A stretch of 39,913 nucleotides of DNA. Origin: Streptomyces physcomitrii. Lineage in GTDB: Bacteria > Actinomycetota > Actinomycetes > Streptomycetales > Streptomycetaceae. Every line of letters begins with the position of its first letter. Position 1 is the first letter of the stretch. Shown here in pieces: positions 8,312 through 20,400 of this stretch. Location: the NCBI RefSeq assembly GCF_012273655.1, contig NZ_JAAWWP010000037.1, forward strand, positions 1 to 39,913. Direction: 5' to 3'. The notes beneath the pieces are model-generated. The model worked only from the letters and a program-made list of their open reading frames with translations, had not been told where the DNA came from and made no database searches. The position numbers and the translations under genes were made by a program.

Positions 8312-8327
8312 GTAGGAATTCCCCTAG
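8312..8327. promoter_or_regulatory. Candidate PAS-LuxR-type operator, site B
   Basis: GTAGGAATTCCCCTAG matches 13 of 16 positions of CTVGGGAWWTCCCBAG and contains the palindromic core GGAATTCC. It lies 93 bp upstream of the PKS 1 start. Confidence 0.45.
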
Positions 8328-8407
8328 AGCGTTTAACGGCAGCCTGGCGCACACCATTTGACGTGCGACTGTGTGGGCTGCCCCCCTCACCCGACGCTCT
8401 GGTGTTT

Positions 8408-8411
8408 GGAG
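8408..8411 (+). promoter_or_regulatory. Ribosome binding site deciding the PKS 1 start
   Basis: GGAG with 8 nt to ATG at 8420. This supports 8420 over the in-frame positions upstream (the frame is open from 8228), because KS homology begins only about 16 residues after 8420. Confidence 0.6.
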
Positions 8412-8419
8412 TGCCTTCG

Positions 8420-11400
8420 ATGAACGAGCCGGTGCCCAGCTGCTCCCGGATATCCGCTCCGGGCCACGAGCCCGTGGCCGTGGTCGGCCTTGCCTGCCGA
8501 CTGCCCGGAGCCGAGGACCCGGCTGCCTTCTGGGACCTCCTCGTACGAGGCGGGGACGCGGTCGTCGACACCCCCGAGGACCGCCGCGCCGGAGCACCCG
8601 CCGAGGGGTACCCGGCACCGCACGGCGGCACCGCCCCGCACCGCGGCGGATACCTGCGCGCCCCCGCCGACTTCGACGCCGCCTTCTTCGGTATCTCGCC
8701 CCGCGAGGCCGACGCCATGGACCCGCAGGCCCGCCTCGTCCTCGAACTGGGCTGGGAGGCCCTGGAACACGCGGGCATCCCGGCCACCTACGCCCCCCGC
8801 AGCACCGCCGTGTACATCGGCTCCGACGTCTGCGACTACGCCGACCTGGCGCGCCGGCACGGCTCCGAGGCCGTCGGACACCACACCCTCACCGGACTCC
8901 AGCGCGCCCTCATCGCCAACCGCCTCTCCTACGCCCTCGGTGTCAGCGGCCCCAGCGTCACGGTCGACAGCGCCCAGTCCTCCTCCCTGGTCTCGGTCCA
9001 GATGGCCTGCGACAGCCTGCGCCTCGGCGACAGCGCGCTGGCCCTCGCCGGAGGCGTGCACCTCAACCTCAGCCCCGACAGCACCCGGGCCGCCGCCCAG
9101 TTCGGCGCCCTCAGCCCGGACGGCCGCTGCCACACCTTCGACGCCCGCGCCAACGGCTACGTCCGGGGCGAGGGCGGTGCGCTCGTGGTCCTCAAGCTGC
9201 TCTCCGCCGCCGTCGCCGACGGGGACCGGGTACTCGCCGTGATCCGCGGCGGCGCCGTCAACAACGACGGCACCGGCCGGAGCCTGACCACCCCCGACGC
9301 CGCCGCCCAGCAGGAGGTCCTGCGCACGGCCTGCGCCCGCGCGGGCGTCGACCCCGCCCACCTCGACTACGTCGAACTGCACGGCACGGGGACCCGGGCC
9401 GGCGACCCCGTCGAGGCCACCGCCCTCGGCACCGTCCTCGGCCGCGCGGACGGCCGCGAGGCCCCGCTCGCCGTCGGCTCGGTGAAGACCAACATCGGCC
9501 ACCTCGAAGGCGCCGCGGGCGCCGCGGGACTCCTGAAGACCGTGCTGTGCCTCGCCCACGGCACCCTCGTGCCGAGCCTGCACCACAGTGAACCGCACCC
9601 CGCCGTCGACCTGGCCGGACTCAACCTCCGGGTGCAGACCGCCACCGGACCGTGGACCCCCGCCGCGCCCGAGAGGCCGCTGCTCGCGGGCGTCTCCTCC
9701 TTCGGCATGGGCGGCACCAACGCCCACCTCGTCCTCGCCCAGGCCCCCGCCGCCGAGGAGGCGCCCCGCGCCCCGCGCGAGGCGCCCGCGACCGTTCCGT
9801 GGCTGCTGTCCGCCCACACCCCCCAGGCACTCAAGGCCCAGGCCGAACGCCTCGCCGACCACGTCAACCGGCACCCCGCCGACCCCGTCGACACCGCCTG
9901 GTCCCTCCTGGAGACCCGCGCCCACCTCCCGCACCGCGCCGTGGCCGTCGGCACCGACCCGGGGGACCTGCTGCGCGGCCTCGCCACCGCCCTGCCCGCC
10001 GGACCCGTGCGGGGCGACATCGACCGCCCCGTGTTCGTCTTCCCCGGGCAGGGCAGCCAGTGGGTCGGCATGGCGGGCCAACTCCTCGCCGAGGCACCGG
10101 CGTTCGCCACCCGGCTCGCCGAGTGCGCCGAGGCCCTGGCCCCGCACGTCGACTGGGACCTGATGGCGGTCCTGCGCGGCGACCCGGACGCCCCCTCCCT
10201 GGACCGCTCGGACGTCGTCCAGCCCGCCCTGTGGGCGGTCATGGTCTCCCTTGCCGCGCAGTGGCAGGCGCACGGCGTACGGCCCGCCGCCGTCGTCGGC
10301 CACTCCCAGGGCGAGATCGCCGCCGCCTGCGTCGCGGGAGCGCTCGGCCTGGCGGACGCCGCCCGCGTCGTCGCCCTGCGCAGCAAGGTCCTGGTCCCGC
10401 TCGAAGGGCTCAGCGGCATGGTCTCGCTGGCCCTCACCGAGGCCGACACCCGCCGCTTCACCGCGCGCTGGGGCGAGCGCGTCACCCTCGCCGCCCTCAA
10501 CGGCCCCTCCTCCACGGTGGTCTCCGCCGACGCGGACACCGTCCTGGACATCCTCGCCACGGCCGAGCGCGAGCAGATCCGCGCACGCCGCGTCGGTATC
10601 GACTACGCCTCCCACTCCCCGCACGTCGAACCGGCCAGGGAGGAGATGCTGCGGCAGCTCGCCCCCCTCATCCCGCGCACCCCCGAGGTGCCGTTCCTCT
10701 CCACCGTCACCGGCGACTGGATCCAGGGCCCGGACACCGACGCCGCGTACTGGTACGACAACCTGCGCAAGCCGGTGCTCCTGGAGCCGGTGGTGCGCAC
10801 CCTCACCGAGGCTGGCCACGGCGCCTTCCTCGAAGTCAGCCCGCACCCCGTGCTCACCGCGCCGGTCCAGGACACCGTGGAGACCACCGCCGGACGCGAG
10901 AGCGCCGTGGTGACCGGGACCCTGCGCCGTGAGGACGGCGGCCCCGCACGCTTCCAGACCTCGCTCGCCGCCCTCTGGGTGCGCGGGGCCGACGTCGACT
11001 GGACCCCCTTCTTCGCGGGCCTCGCACCGCGCCGCGTCACACTGCCCACCTACGCCTTCCAGCGCCGCCGCCACTGGCTCGACGACGCCCCGGCGGCCCC
11101 CACCGCGGCTCCGGCCGCACCCGCAGCCGCCCCCGTGCGGCAGTCCGACACCACCCCCGGCCCGGAGACGGACGCCCCCGTCGAGAACGCCCTCGACCTG
11201 ATCCGCGCCCACGCCGCCGTCGTCCTCGGCCACCACGACGCCACCGAGATCGACCCCCAACTCTCCTTCAAGGAACTGGGATTCGACTCGGTGACCGCCG
11301 TCGAACTCCGCGACCGCCTCGAATCCGTGACGGGCCGCAGCCTGCCCGCCACCGCCGTCTACGCGTACCCGACACCGACCCGCCTCGCGCACCACCTGGG

Positions 11401-11455
11401 CTCCGGGGAGACGGAGACCGCGCCCGAGCCGACCGGAGCGGGCGCCGCCGACGCG
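8420..11455 (+). other. PKS 1 loading module: KSQ-AT(methylmalonyl)-ACP
   Basis: The KS active-site cysteine is replaced by glutamine: the motif reads DSAQSSS with Gln186, in place of DTACSSS. KSQ domains decarboxylate the acyl group supplied by their own AT. That AT has GHSQGE (Ser629) and YASH (729-732), so it should load methylmalonyl, giving a propionyl starter on the ACP (GFDSV, Ser957). Unlike the ATs of modules 1-4, this AT keeps the high-GC third-position style of the rest of the cluster. Confidence 0.92.
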
Positions 11456-14400
11456 GACGACCCGGTGGTGATCGTCTCCATGGGCTGCCGCCTCCCCGGC
11501 GGGGTGGGCAGCCCCGAGGAGCTGTGGCACCTGGTGCGGGAGGAGGCGGACGCCCTCTCCCCGTTCCCCACCGACCGGGGCTGGGACCTGGAAGGCCTCT
11601 TCGCCCCCGACCCCGACACCTCGGGCACCACCTATGTCCGCAGCGGCGGATTCCTCGACACCGCCACCGAGTTCGACGCCGCCTTCTTCGGCATCTCGCC
11701 GCGCGAGGCCCTGGCGATGGACCCGCAGCAGCGCCTGCTCCTCGAAACCGTCTGGGAGACCCTGGAACGCGCCGGACTCGACCCCCGCTCCCTCGCCCAG
11801 TCGCCCACCGGAGTCTTCGTCGGAGCGACCGCCGCCGAGTACGGCCCCCGGCTGCACGAGGCCACCGAGGACGTCGAGGGCCACCTCCTCACCGGCACCA
11901 CGGCCAGTGTGGCCTCCGGCCGGATCTCCTATGCGCTGGGCCTGGAGGGTCCCGCGGTGACGGTGGACACGGCGTGCTCCTCCTCGCTGGTGGCGCTGCA
12001 CCTGGCGGTCCGCGCCCTGCGCGCGGGCGAATGCTCCCTGGCCCTCGCGGCGGGAGCCACCGTCATGTCGAGCCCCGGCATGTTCGTGGAGTTCAGCCGT
12101 CAGCGGGGGCTCGCGGCCGACGGCCGCTGCAAGCCCTTCGCCGCCGACGCGGACGGCACCGGCTGGGCCGAGGGAATCGGCGTGCTCCTCCTGGAGCGCC
12201 TGTCGGACGCGCGGGCGAACGGGCACCGGGTGCTCGCGGTGGTCCGTGGCTCCGCCATCAACCAGGACGGCGCCTCCAACGGGCTGAGCGCTCCCAGCGG
12301 TCCGGCACAGGAGCGGGTGATCCGCGCCGCCCTCGCGGACGCCGGGGTCTCGCCGTCCGAGGTGGACGTGGTGGAGGCGCACGGTACGGGGACCAAGCTG
12401 GGCGACCCGATTGAGGCGCAGGCCCTGCTTGCGACGTACGGCAGGGAACACGGTGCCGAGAACCCGCTCTGGCTGGGCTCGGTGAAGTCCAACATCGGCC
12501 ACACCCAGGCCGCGGCCGGTGTCGCCGGGGTCATCAAGACGGTCCAGGCGATGCGCGCGGGTACCTTGCCCAAGTCCCTGCACGCGGACCGGCCTTCACC
12601 GATCGTGGACTGGTCGAGCGGGGGTGTCGCACTCCTCGGCAGCGCCCGCCCATGGGACACCGAGGACGGCCGTCCGCGCCGCGCCGCGATCTCCTCCTTC
12701 GGCATCAGCGGCACCAACGCCCACGTCATCCTGGAACAGCCGCCCACCGCCGCACAGGACGCTTCCCCCACCGAACCGGCGGTCCCCGCAGCCGAGTTGC
12801 CCTGGCTGCTCTCCGCCCGCAACCCCGACGCCCTCGCCGCCCAACACGACCGGCTCCGCGAATACGTCGCCGCCCAGGAGCCCCGTCCGGTGGATGTGGC
12901 GTGGTCGTTGGTGGCGGGGCGGAGCGCCTTCGAGCATCGCGCGGTGGTGGTGGAGGGCGAGGTGGTCGCCTCGGGTGTGGCGGGTGCTTCCGGGGCCGAC
13001 GGTGCCAAGCCGGTCTTCGTGTTCCCGGGTCAGGGTGCTCAATGGGCCGGTATGGCGGTGGAGTTGCTGGATTCCTCGCCGGTTTTCGCCGAGCGTTTCG
13101 GTGAGTGTGCGGCGGCTCTGGATGAGTTCGTGGAGTGGTCGCTGTTCGATGTGGTGCGGGGTGTGGAGGGTGCGCCGGGCTTCGATCGGGTGGATGTGGT
13201 GCAGCCTGCGTTGTGGGCGGTGATGGTGTCGCTGGCCGCGCTGTGGGAGTCGTACGGTGTGCGCCCGGCCGCCGTGGTGGGCCATTCGCAGGGTGAGATC
13301 GCTGCCGCGTGTGTGGCCGGGGCGTTGAGCCTGACGGACGGGGCCCGGGTGGTGGCGCTGCGCAGTCGGGCGTTGACCTCTCTCGCTGGTCGTGGCGGGA
13401 TGGTGTCGGTTGCGGTGGACCGTGCGCGGGCTGAGGAGTTGGCGGGGCGTTGGCCGGGTCGTGTCTCGGTTGCGGCGTTGAACGGTCCGTCGTCGACGGT
13501 GGTTTCCGGTGATGCGGATGCGCTGGACGAGTTGGTGGCGCAGGCGGAGTCTCTGGATGTACGGGCGCGTCGGATCGAGGTGGATTACGCCTCGCATTCG
13601 GCTCATGTGGACGCCATTGAGGAGGAGTTGGCGCGGCTGTTGGCGCCTGTGGTGGCCCGGGAACCCGAGGTGCCGTTCTTGTCGACGGTGACCGGGGAGT
13701 GGGTCAACTCGGGGGAGACGGACGGGAGTTATTGGTTCCGTAATCTGCGCAGCCGTGTGCAGTTGGAGCCGGTGGTGCGCGCCCTGGTGGAAGAGGGCCA
13801 CGGCGTATTCATCGAGGTGAGCCCGCACCCCGTGCTCGCTGTCCCGGTCGGCGAGACGGTCGAGGCTGCGGGTGTCGAGGGCGCCGTGGTGGGTTCGCTG
13901 CGCCGGGATCAGGGTGGTCTGGAGCGGATGTATGCCTCGCTCGGTGAGGCGTGGGCGCACGGTGTCGAGGTCGACTGGTCCCCTGCGTTCGCGGGGTTGT
14001 TGCCGCAGTGGGTCGATCTGCCGACGTATGCCTTCCAGCGGCAGCGGTACTGGCTGGAGTCCGCGAAGACAGCCGCGGATGCGGTCGCGGTGGATCCCGT
14101 CGAGGCGGAGTTCTGGGCGTCGGTCGAGCGGAACGACCTCGATGCGCTCGGGCGGACGCTGGGTGTGGAGGACGCGGCCTCGCTGGGTGAGGTCGTGCCG
14201 CTGCTGTCGTCCTGGCGGCGGGAGCGTCTCGACCGTTCGACGCTGGACGGCTGGCGCTACCGCATCGCCTGGCGTGAGCTCGCGGTTCCGGCTGCCGGTG
14301 CGCTGCACGGTACCTGGCTGCTCGTCACCCCGGCCGACGAGGAGGGAGACGCCCTCACCGGCGGACTGCGGGAGGCCCTCGCCGCGCGGGCGGACCGCGT

Positions 14401-17400
14401 GGTCGTGCTCCCGGTGCCCGTGCGCGACGGCGACCGTGCCCGCTACGCGGACCTGCTCTCCACGGCCGGTGAGCCGGGCGAGTTCGCCGGTGTCCTGTCC
14501 ACCCTGGGGCTGCGCGAGGAGCCGCACCCGGCACAGGCCTCCGTACCACTGGGCCTGGCGGCCGGTCTCGCCCTGGTCCAGGCGCTCGGCGACACCGGCA
14601 TCGAGGCGCCGCTGTGGTTCCTGACCCGGGGTGCCGTCGGCACCGGTCAGGGCGACGCCCCCACGGCCGCCCTCCAGGCGGGCGTATGGGGACTCGGCCG
14701 GGTCGCGGCCCTGGAGCACCCCGGCCGCTGGGGCGGACTCGTCGACCTGCCCGCCGATGCCGGAGCCGAGACCTTCGCCCGGCTCACCGGGATCCTCGCC
14801 GGGTACGGAGACGAGGACCAACTCGCCCTGCGGGACGGGAAGGTGCTCGGGCGCCGCCTGGTCCCCGCGCCCACCGGCGGCAGGCCCCCGGCGCGCGACT
14901 GGTCCCCGCGCGGCACCGTCCTCGTCACCGGGGGAACCGGAGCGCTCGGCGGCCACCTCGCACGCTGGCTCGCCCGCAACGGCGCCGAGCACCTGGTGCT
15001 CACCGGCCGCCGCGGCGACGCCCCGCATCTCGACGCGCTGCGGGCGGACCTGGAGCCCTACGGCACCCGGCTCACCGTCGCCGGCTGCGACACCGCCGAC
15101 CGGGACGCCATGGCGGAACTGGTCTCCCGTCTGGACGCGGAGGGGACCCCCGTACGAGCCGTGCTGCACGCGGCGGGAGTCAGCGTGCTCGGCCCCCTCG
15201 CGGAGGTGCGGGTGGAGGACCTGGCCGCCACCTTCTCCGGCAAGGTCCTCGGCGCCGACCACCTCGACGAGGTCCTGGACGGCCGCGAGTTGGACGCCGT
15301 CGTGTACTTCTCCTCGATCTCCGGGACCTGGGGCGTCGCCGACCACGCGGCGTACGGTTCCGCCAACGCCGTACTGGACGCGCGGGCCGAGCAGCGGCGG
15401 GCCGAGGGCAGCCCCGTGACCTCGATCGCCTGGGGGCCCTGGGCCGGTGGCGGCATGATCGCCGAATCGGTCCAGGAGGATCTGCGGCGCCGCGGCGTGC
15501 CGGTCATCGCGCCGGAGACCGCGGTGGCCGGCCTTCAGCAGGCGCTCGACCAGGACGAGAGCTATGTGGCCGTGGCCGACGTCGACTGGGGGCGCTTCGC
15601 CGGGGTCTTCACCTCCGTCCGCCGCAGCCCGCTCCTCGACGAACTGCCCGGCGCGCGCCCCGCGGTGCCCGAGCGGCGGACGCCGGAGGCGGCCGGGGGC
15701 CACACCGCGGCACTGCGCGAGATCGCGGCGCTCGACCCGGCCCGGCGTACCGCGGCACTGCACACCCTGGTCGCCGGTCAGGTCGCCGCCGCCCTCGGCC
15801 ACCAGGACGCCGGGGCACTCAGCGGGGAGGCCGCCTTCAAGGAGTTGGGCTTCGACTCGCTCACCGCCGTCGAACTGCGCAACCGGCTCGGCCGCACCCT
15901 CGGACTCACCCTGCCGACCACGGTCGTCTTCGACCACCCCAGCATCGTCGCGCTCACCGCCTTCGTACAGGAACAGGCCTTCGTACAGGAGCAGGCCCTC
16001 GGCCGGGACGCGAGCACGGCGGAGTCGGCGCCGGCGTCCGTCCGCGCGGCGGCGGGCGAGGCCGATGACCCGGTGGTGATCGTGTCGATGGGCTGCCGCT
16101 ACCCGGGCGGGGTGGGCAGCCCCGAGGAGCTGTGGCGGTTGGTGCGCGAGGAGGCGGACACCGCCGCACCGTTCCCGGCCGACCGCGGCTGGGACCTGGA
16201 CGGCCTCTTCGACGCCGACCCCGACCACCTCGGCACCAGCTACGTCCGCGAGAGCAGCTTCCTGAAGGACCCCGCCGGGTTCGACGCGGGCTTCTTCGGC
16301 ATCTCGCCGCGCGAGGCGCTCGCCATGGACCCGCAGCAGCGGCTCCTCCTGGAGACCACCTGGGAGACCCTGGAGCGCGGCGGCATCGACCCGAAGCGCC
16401 TGCGCGGCAGCTCCACCGGCGTGTACGTCGGCCTCACGGACCAGGAGTACGCCTCCCTGCTGCGCGAGTCCTCCGGAGAGAACGAGGGGTACCTCGCCAC
16501 CGGCGCCGCCGCCAGTGTGGCCTCCGGCCGGATCTCCTACGCGCTGGGCCTGGAGGGTCCCGCGGTGACGGTGGACACGGCGTGCTCCTCCTCGCTGGTG
16601 GCGCTGCACCTGGCGGTCCGCGCCCTGCGCGCGGGCGAGTGCACCCTTGCCGTGGCCGCGGCCGCCACCGTGATGTCCGGCCCCAGCCCCTTCGTCGCCT
16701 TCAGCCGCCAGCGGGCCCTCGCACCCGACGGCCGCTGCAAGCCCTTCGCGGCCGGGGCCGACGGATTCGCCCTCGCCGAGGGCGTGGGTGTCGTGCTCCT
16801 GGAGCGCCTGTCGGACGCGCGGGCGAACGGGCACCAGGTGCTCGCGGTGGTCCGTGGTTCCGCGGTCAACCAGGACGGTGCCTCCAACGGACTGAGCGCG
16901 CCCAACGGCCCCTCGCAGCAGCGGGTCATCCGCGCCGCCCTCGCCGACGCGGGCGTGCCCGCCTCCGGGGTCGATGTGGTGGAGGCGCACGGTACGGGGA
17001 CGAAGCTGGGCGACCCGATCGAGGCGCAGGCGCTGCTCGCGACGTACGGGCGGGAGCGGGACCCGGAGCAGCCGCTCTGGCTGGGCTCGGTGAAGTCCAA
17101 CATCGGCCACACCCAGGCCGCTTCGGGCATGGCCGGCATCATCAAGATGGTCCAGGCCATGGCCGCCCGCACACTGCCCAAGTCGCTGTGCGCGGAGGAG
17201 CCTTCGCCCTTCGTGGACTGGTCGGGCGGCGCGGTCGAACTCCTGGACAGCACCCGGGAGTGGGCCGAGCCGCAGGGCCGTCCGCGCCGGGCCGCGGTCT
17301 CCTCCTTCGGCATCAGCGGCACCAACGCCCACGTCATCCTGGAAGCGCCCGAGGAGACGTCCGGGGAAGCGCCCGAGGAGGCGCCCGCTGCTGTGCCGGG

Positions 17401-20400
17401 GGAGGCCGCGGACCTGCCCGGCGCCGAGATCCCGCTGCTCGTCTCCGCTCGCGAGGAGGCGGCCCTCACCGCGCAGACCCGCCGCATCCTCGACCTCAGC
17501 AGGACCGGCGACTTCCGTCCGGTGGATGTGGCGTGGTCGTTGGTGGCGGGCCGGAGCGCCTTCGAGCACCGCGCGGTGCTCCTGGGGGGCGGAGTGGTCG
17601 CCTCGGGTGTGGCGGGTGCTTCCGGGTCCCATCCCAACGGTTCGAAGCCGGTGTTCGTGTTCCCGGGTCAGGGTGCTCAATGGGCCGGTATGGCCGTGGA
17701 GTTGCTGGATTCCTCGCCGGTTTTCGCCGAGCGTTTTGGTGAATGTGCGCTGGCGCTGGATGAGTTCGTGGAGTGGTCGCTGTTCGATGTGGTGCGGGGT
17801 GTGGAGGGTGCGCCGGGCTTCGATCGGGTGGATGTGGTGCAGCCCGCTCTGTGGGCGGTGATGGTGTCCCTCGCTGCTCTGTGGGAGTCGTACGGTGTGC
17901 GCCCGGCTGCGGTTGTCGGCCATTCGCAGGGTGAGATTGCCGCTGCCTGTGTCGCCGGGGCGTTGAGCCTGACGGACGGGGCCCGGGTGGTCGCACTGCG
18001 CAGTCGGGCGCTGTCCCCGTTGGCCGGTCGTGGTGGGATGGTGTCGGTCGCTCTGGGCAGTGGTGCGGTCGAGGATCTGGTGGGGCGTTGGGGTACCCGG
18101 CTGTCCGTGGCGGCGGTCAACGGCCCGTCCTCGACCGTCGTCTCCGGTGACGTCGGCGCCCTGGACGAACTGATGGGCGTCGCCGACTCCTTGGGCGTAC
18201 GGACGCGTCGGATCGAGGTGGACTACGCCTCGCACTCGGCCCATGTGGACGCCATCGAGGCCGAGTTGGCGCAGCTTCTCGCACCCGTGGTGGCCCGGGA
18301 GCCCGAGGTGCCGTTCTTGTCGACGGTGACGGGGGAGTGGGTCAAGTCCGGCGAGACGGACGGGGGTTACTGGTTCCGTAATCTGCGCAGCCGCGTGCGG
18401 CTGGAGCCGGTGGTGCGCACCCTGGTGGAAGAGGGCCATGGCGTCTTCGTCGAGGTCAGTCCGCACCCGGTGCTCGCTGTCCCGGTCGGAGAGACGATCG
18501 AGGCTGTCGGCGTCGAGGGTGCCGTGGTGGGTTCGCTGCGCCGGAGCCAGGGCGGCTTGGAGCGGATGTACGGCTCGCTCGGTGAGGCGTGGGCCCATGG
18601 CGTGGAGGTCGACTGGTCCCCGGTGTTCGCGGGGTTGTCGCCGCGGCGGGTCGATCTGCCGACGTATGCCTTCCAGCGGCAGCGGTACTGGCTGGAGTCC
18701 GCGAAGACACCCGCGGAAGTGGCCGTGGACCCTGTCGAGGCGGAGTTCTGGGCGTCGGTCGAGCGGAATGATCTCGACGCGCTGGGGCGGACGCTGGGTG
18801 CGGAGGACGCGGGTGCGCTGGGTGAGGTGGTCCCCTTGCTGTCGTCCTGGCGGCGCGAACGCCTCGACCGTTCGACGCTGGACGGCTGGCGCTACCGCAT
18901 CGCCTGGCGCGGACACCGCACCTCCGACTCCGGTGAACTGAACGGTAGTTGGCTGCTCGTCACTCCCGAGAGCGGCGCCGACGAGGAGTTCGCCGAGTCG
19001 GTCCGGCAGACGATGGAGAAGGCCGGGGCCGAGGTCGACGTCCTCGCCCTGACCGGGCCCGCCGACCGCGCCGCGCTCGTCTCCCGGCTGCGTCCCCGCG
19101 ACGCGCAGCCGCCGGCCGGGGTGCTGTCCCTGCTGGCGTTCGACGAGACGTCCGACCCGAGGAGCCCGGCGGTCTCCCGCGGCGTCGTGGACTCCCTCGT
19201 GCTCGCCCAGGCTCTGACCGAGGCCGGCGGGGGAAGGCTCTGGGCGCTCACCCGCGGCGCGGTGACCGTGGACGGGACGGCCGCGCCCGACCCGGCGCAG
19301 GCGGCCGTCCGGGGACTGCTGCGGGTGGCGGGTCTCGACGATCCCGAGCGCTGCGGCGGGCTGATCGATCTGCCCGCCGACGGCGTCGGCGAGGACCTGC
19401 TGTCCGCCGTCCCCGCCCTGCTCGCCGCGGAGGGCACCCAGGGGCGCGAGACCGAGTACGCGGTACGCGCCGAAGGCGTGCACGTCCGGCGGCTGGTACG
19501 TGCTCCGCTGGACCCCTCGGCGGACGGCGCCCCGTGGCAGCCGCGCGGCACCGTCCTGGTCACCGGCGGTACCGGGGCGCTCGGCGGGCATGTCGCCCGT
19601 GACCTGGCCCGGAGCGGGGCCGAGCACCTGCTGCTCGTCAGCCGGGGCGGGGCGAAGGCGCCGGGCGCGCCGGAGCTGGAGCAGGAACTGACCGCCCTCG
19701 GCTGCGAGGTCACCCTCGCCTCCTGCGACATCGCCGACCGCGCCGCGGTCGAGGAACTGGTGCGCACGGTGCCGGACGAGTTCCCGCTGACGGCGGTGGT
19801 GCACACCGCCGGTGCGGTGGACCTGGCCCGCCCGCTGACCGAGCTGGACACCGGCACCGCGGTCGCCCTGATGCACGCCAAGGTCGCGGGCGCCCGCAAC
19901 CTCCACGAGGTGCTCGCCGGACGGCCGCTGGACGCCTTCGTGCTCTTCTCCTCCGGGGCCGGAGTGTGGGGCAACACCGGACAGGCCCCCTATGCCGCCG
20001 CCAACGCCTACCTCGACGCGCTCGCCGAACTCCGCCGCGCCGAGGGCCTGCCCGCCGCGGCGATCGCCTGGGGCGCCTGGGCCGGCGGCGGCATGGTCGA
20101 TGCCGAGGTGGGCGAGAACCTCGCCCGGCGCGGAGTGCCCGCCATGCCGCCCGAGTCGGCGGTCCGGGCGGTGCGCGAGTCGGCCGCGGACCCGCGGGGC
20201 GCCCTCGTGGTCGCGGACATCCGCTGGGACCGGTTCCTGACCGCGTACAGCGTGCACGGGCACCGTCCGCTGCTCGACGAAGTACCCGAGGTACAGGCCC
20301 TGTTGGCCGAGCGGGCGGCCGAGGAGGCAGCCGAGGAGTCGGCCACCGGGAGCGGGAACGAGCTGCTGCGCGAGCTGGCCGCGCTGCCGCAGGACAAGCG

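Larger units (their letters stand above)
8065..8419. other. Divergent promoter region between dehydratase and PKS gene 1
   Basis: 355 bp separating two divergent operons. It holds two CTAG-ended near-palindromes (8209-8224 and 8312-8327), 145 and 93 bp from the dehydratase and PKS 1 starts respectively. No convincing sigma-70-type -10/-35 pair was found. The reading frame open across this region is not believed to be coding. Confidence 0.6.
11459..16000 (+). other. PKS 1 module 1: KS-AT(methylmalonyl)-KR-ACP
   Basis: KS Cys1186 (DTACSSS), AT Ser1623 and YASH 1723-1726. The KR has an intact cofactor motif (VTGGTGALGG), Trp2304 eight residues before catalytic Tyr2312, no LDD motif, and His2309 three residues before Tyr. 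In the Caffrey/Keatinge-Clay scheme that is an A2-type KR, predicting an L-hydroxyl with epimerised alpha-methyl. ACP Ser2480. Confidence 0.85.

Noticed and set aside
8358..8363. TTGACG upstream of PKS 1 as a -35 box
   Set aside because: No acceptable -10 hexamer lies 16-19 bp downstream; the region is C-rich.
8228..8419. Upstream in-frame extension of PKS 1
   Set aside because: The 64 extra residues have no homology or docking-helix character, overlap the likely promoter, and the GGAG site supports ATG at 8420.
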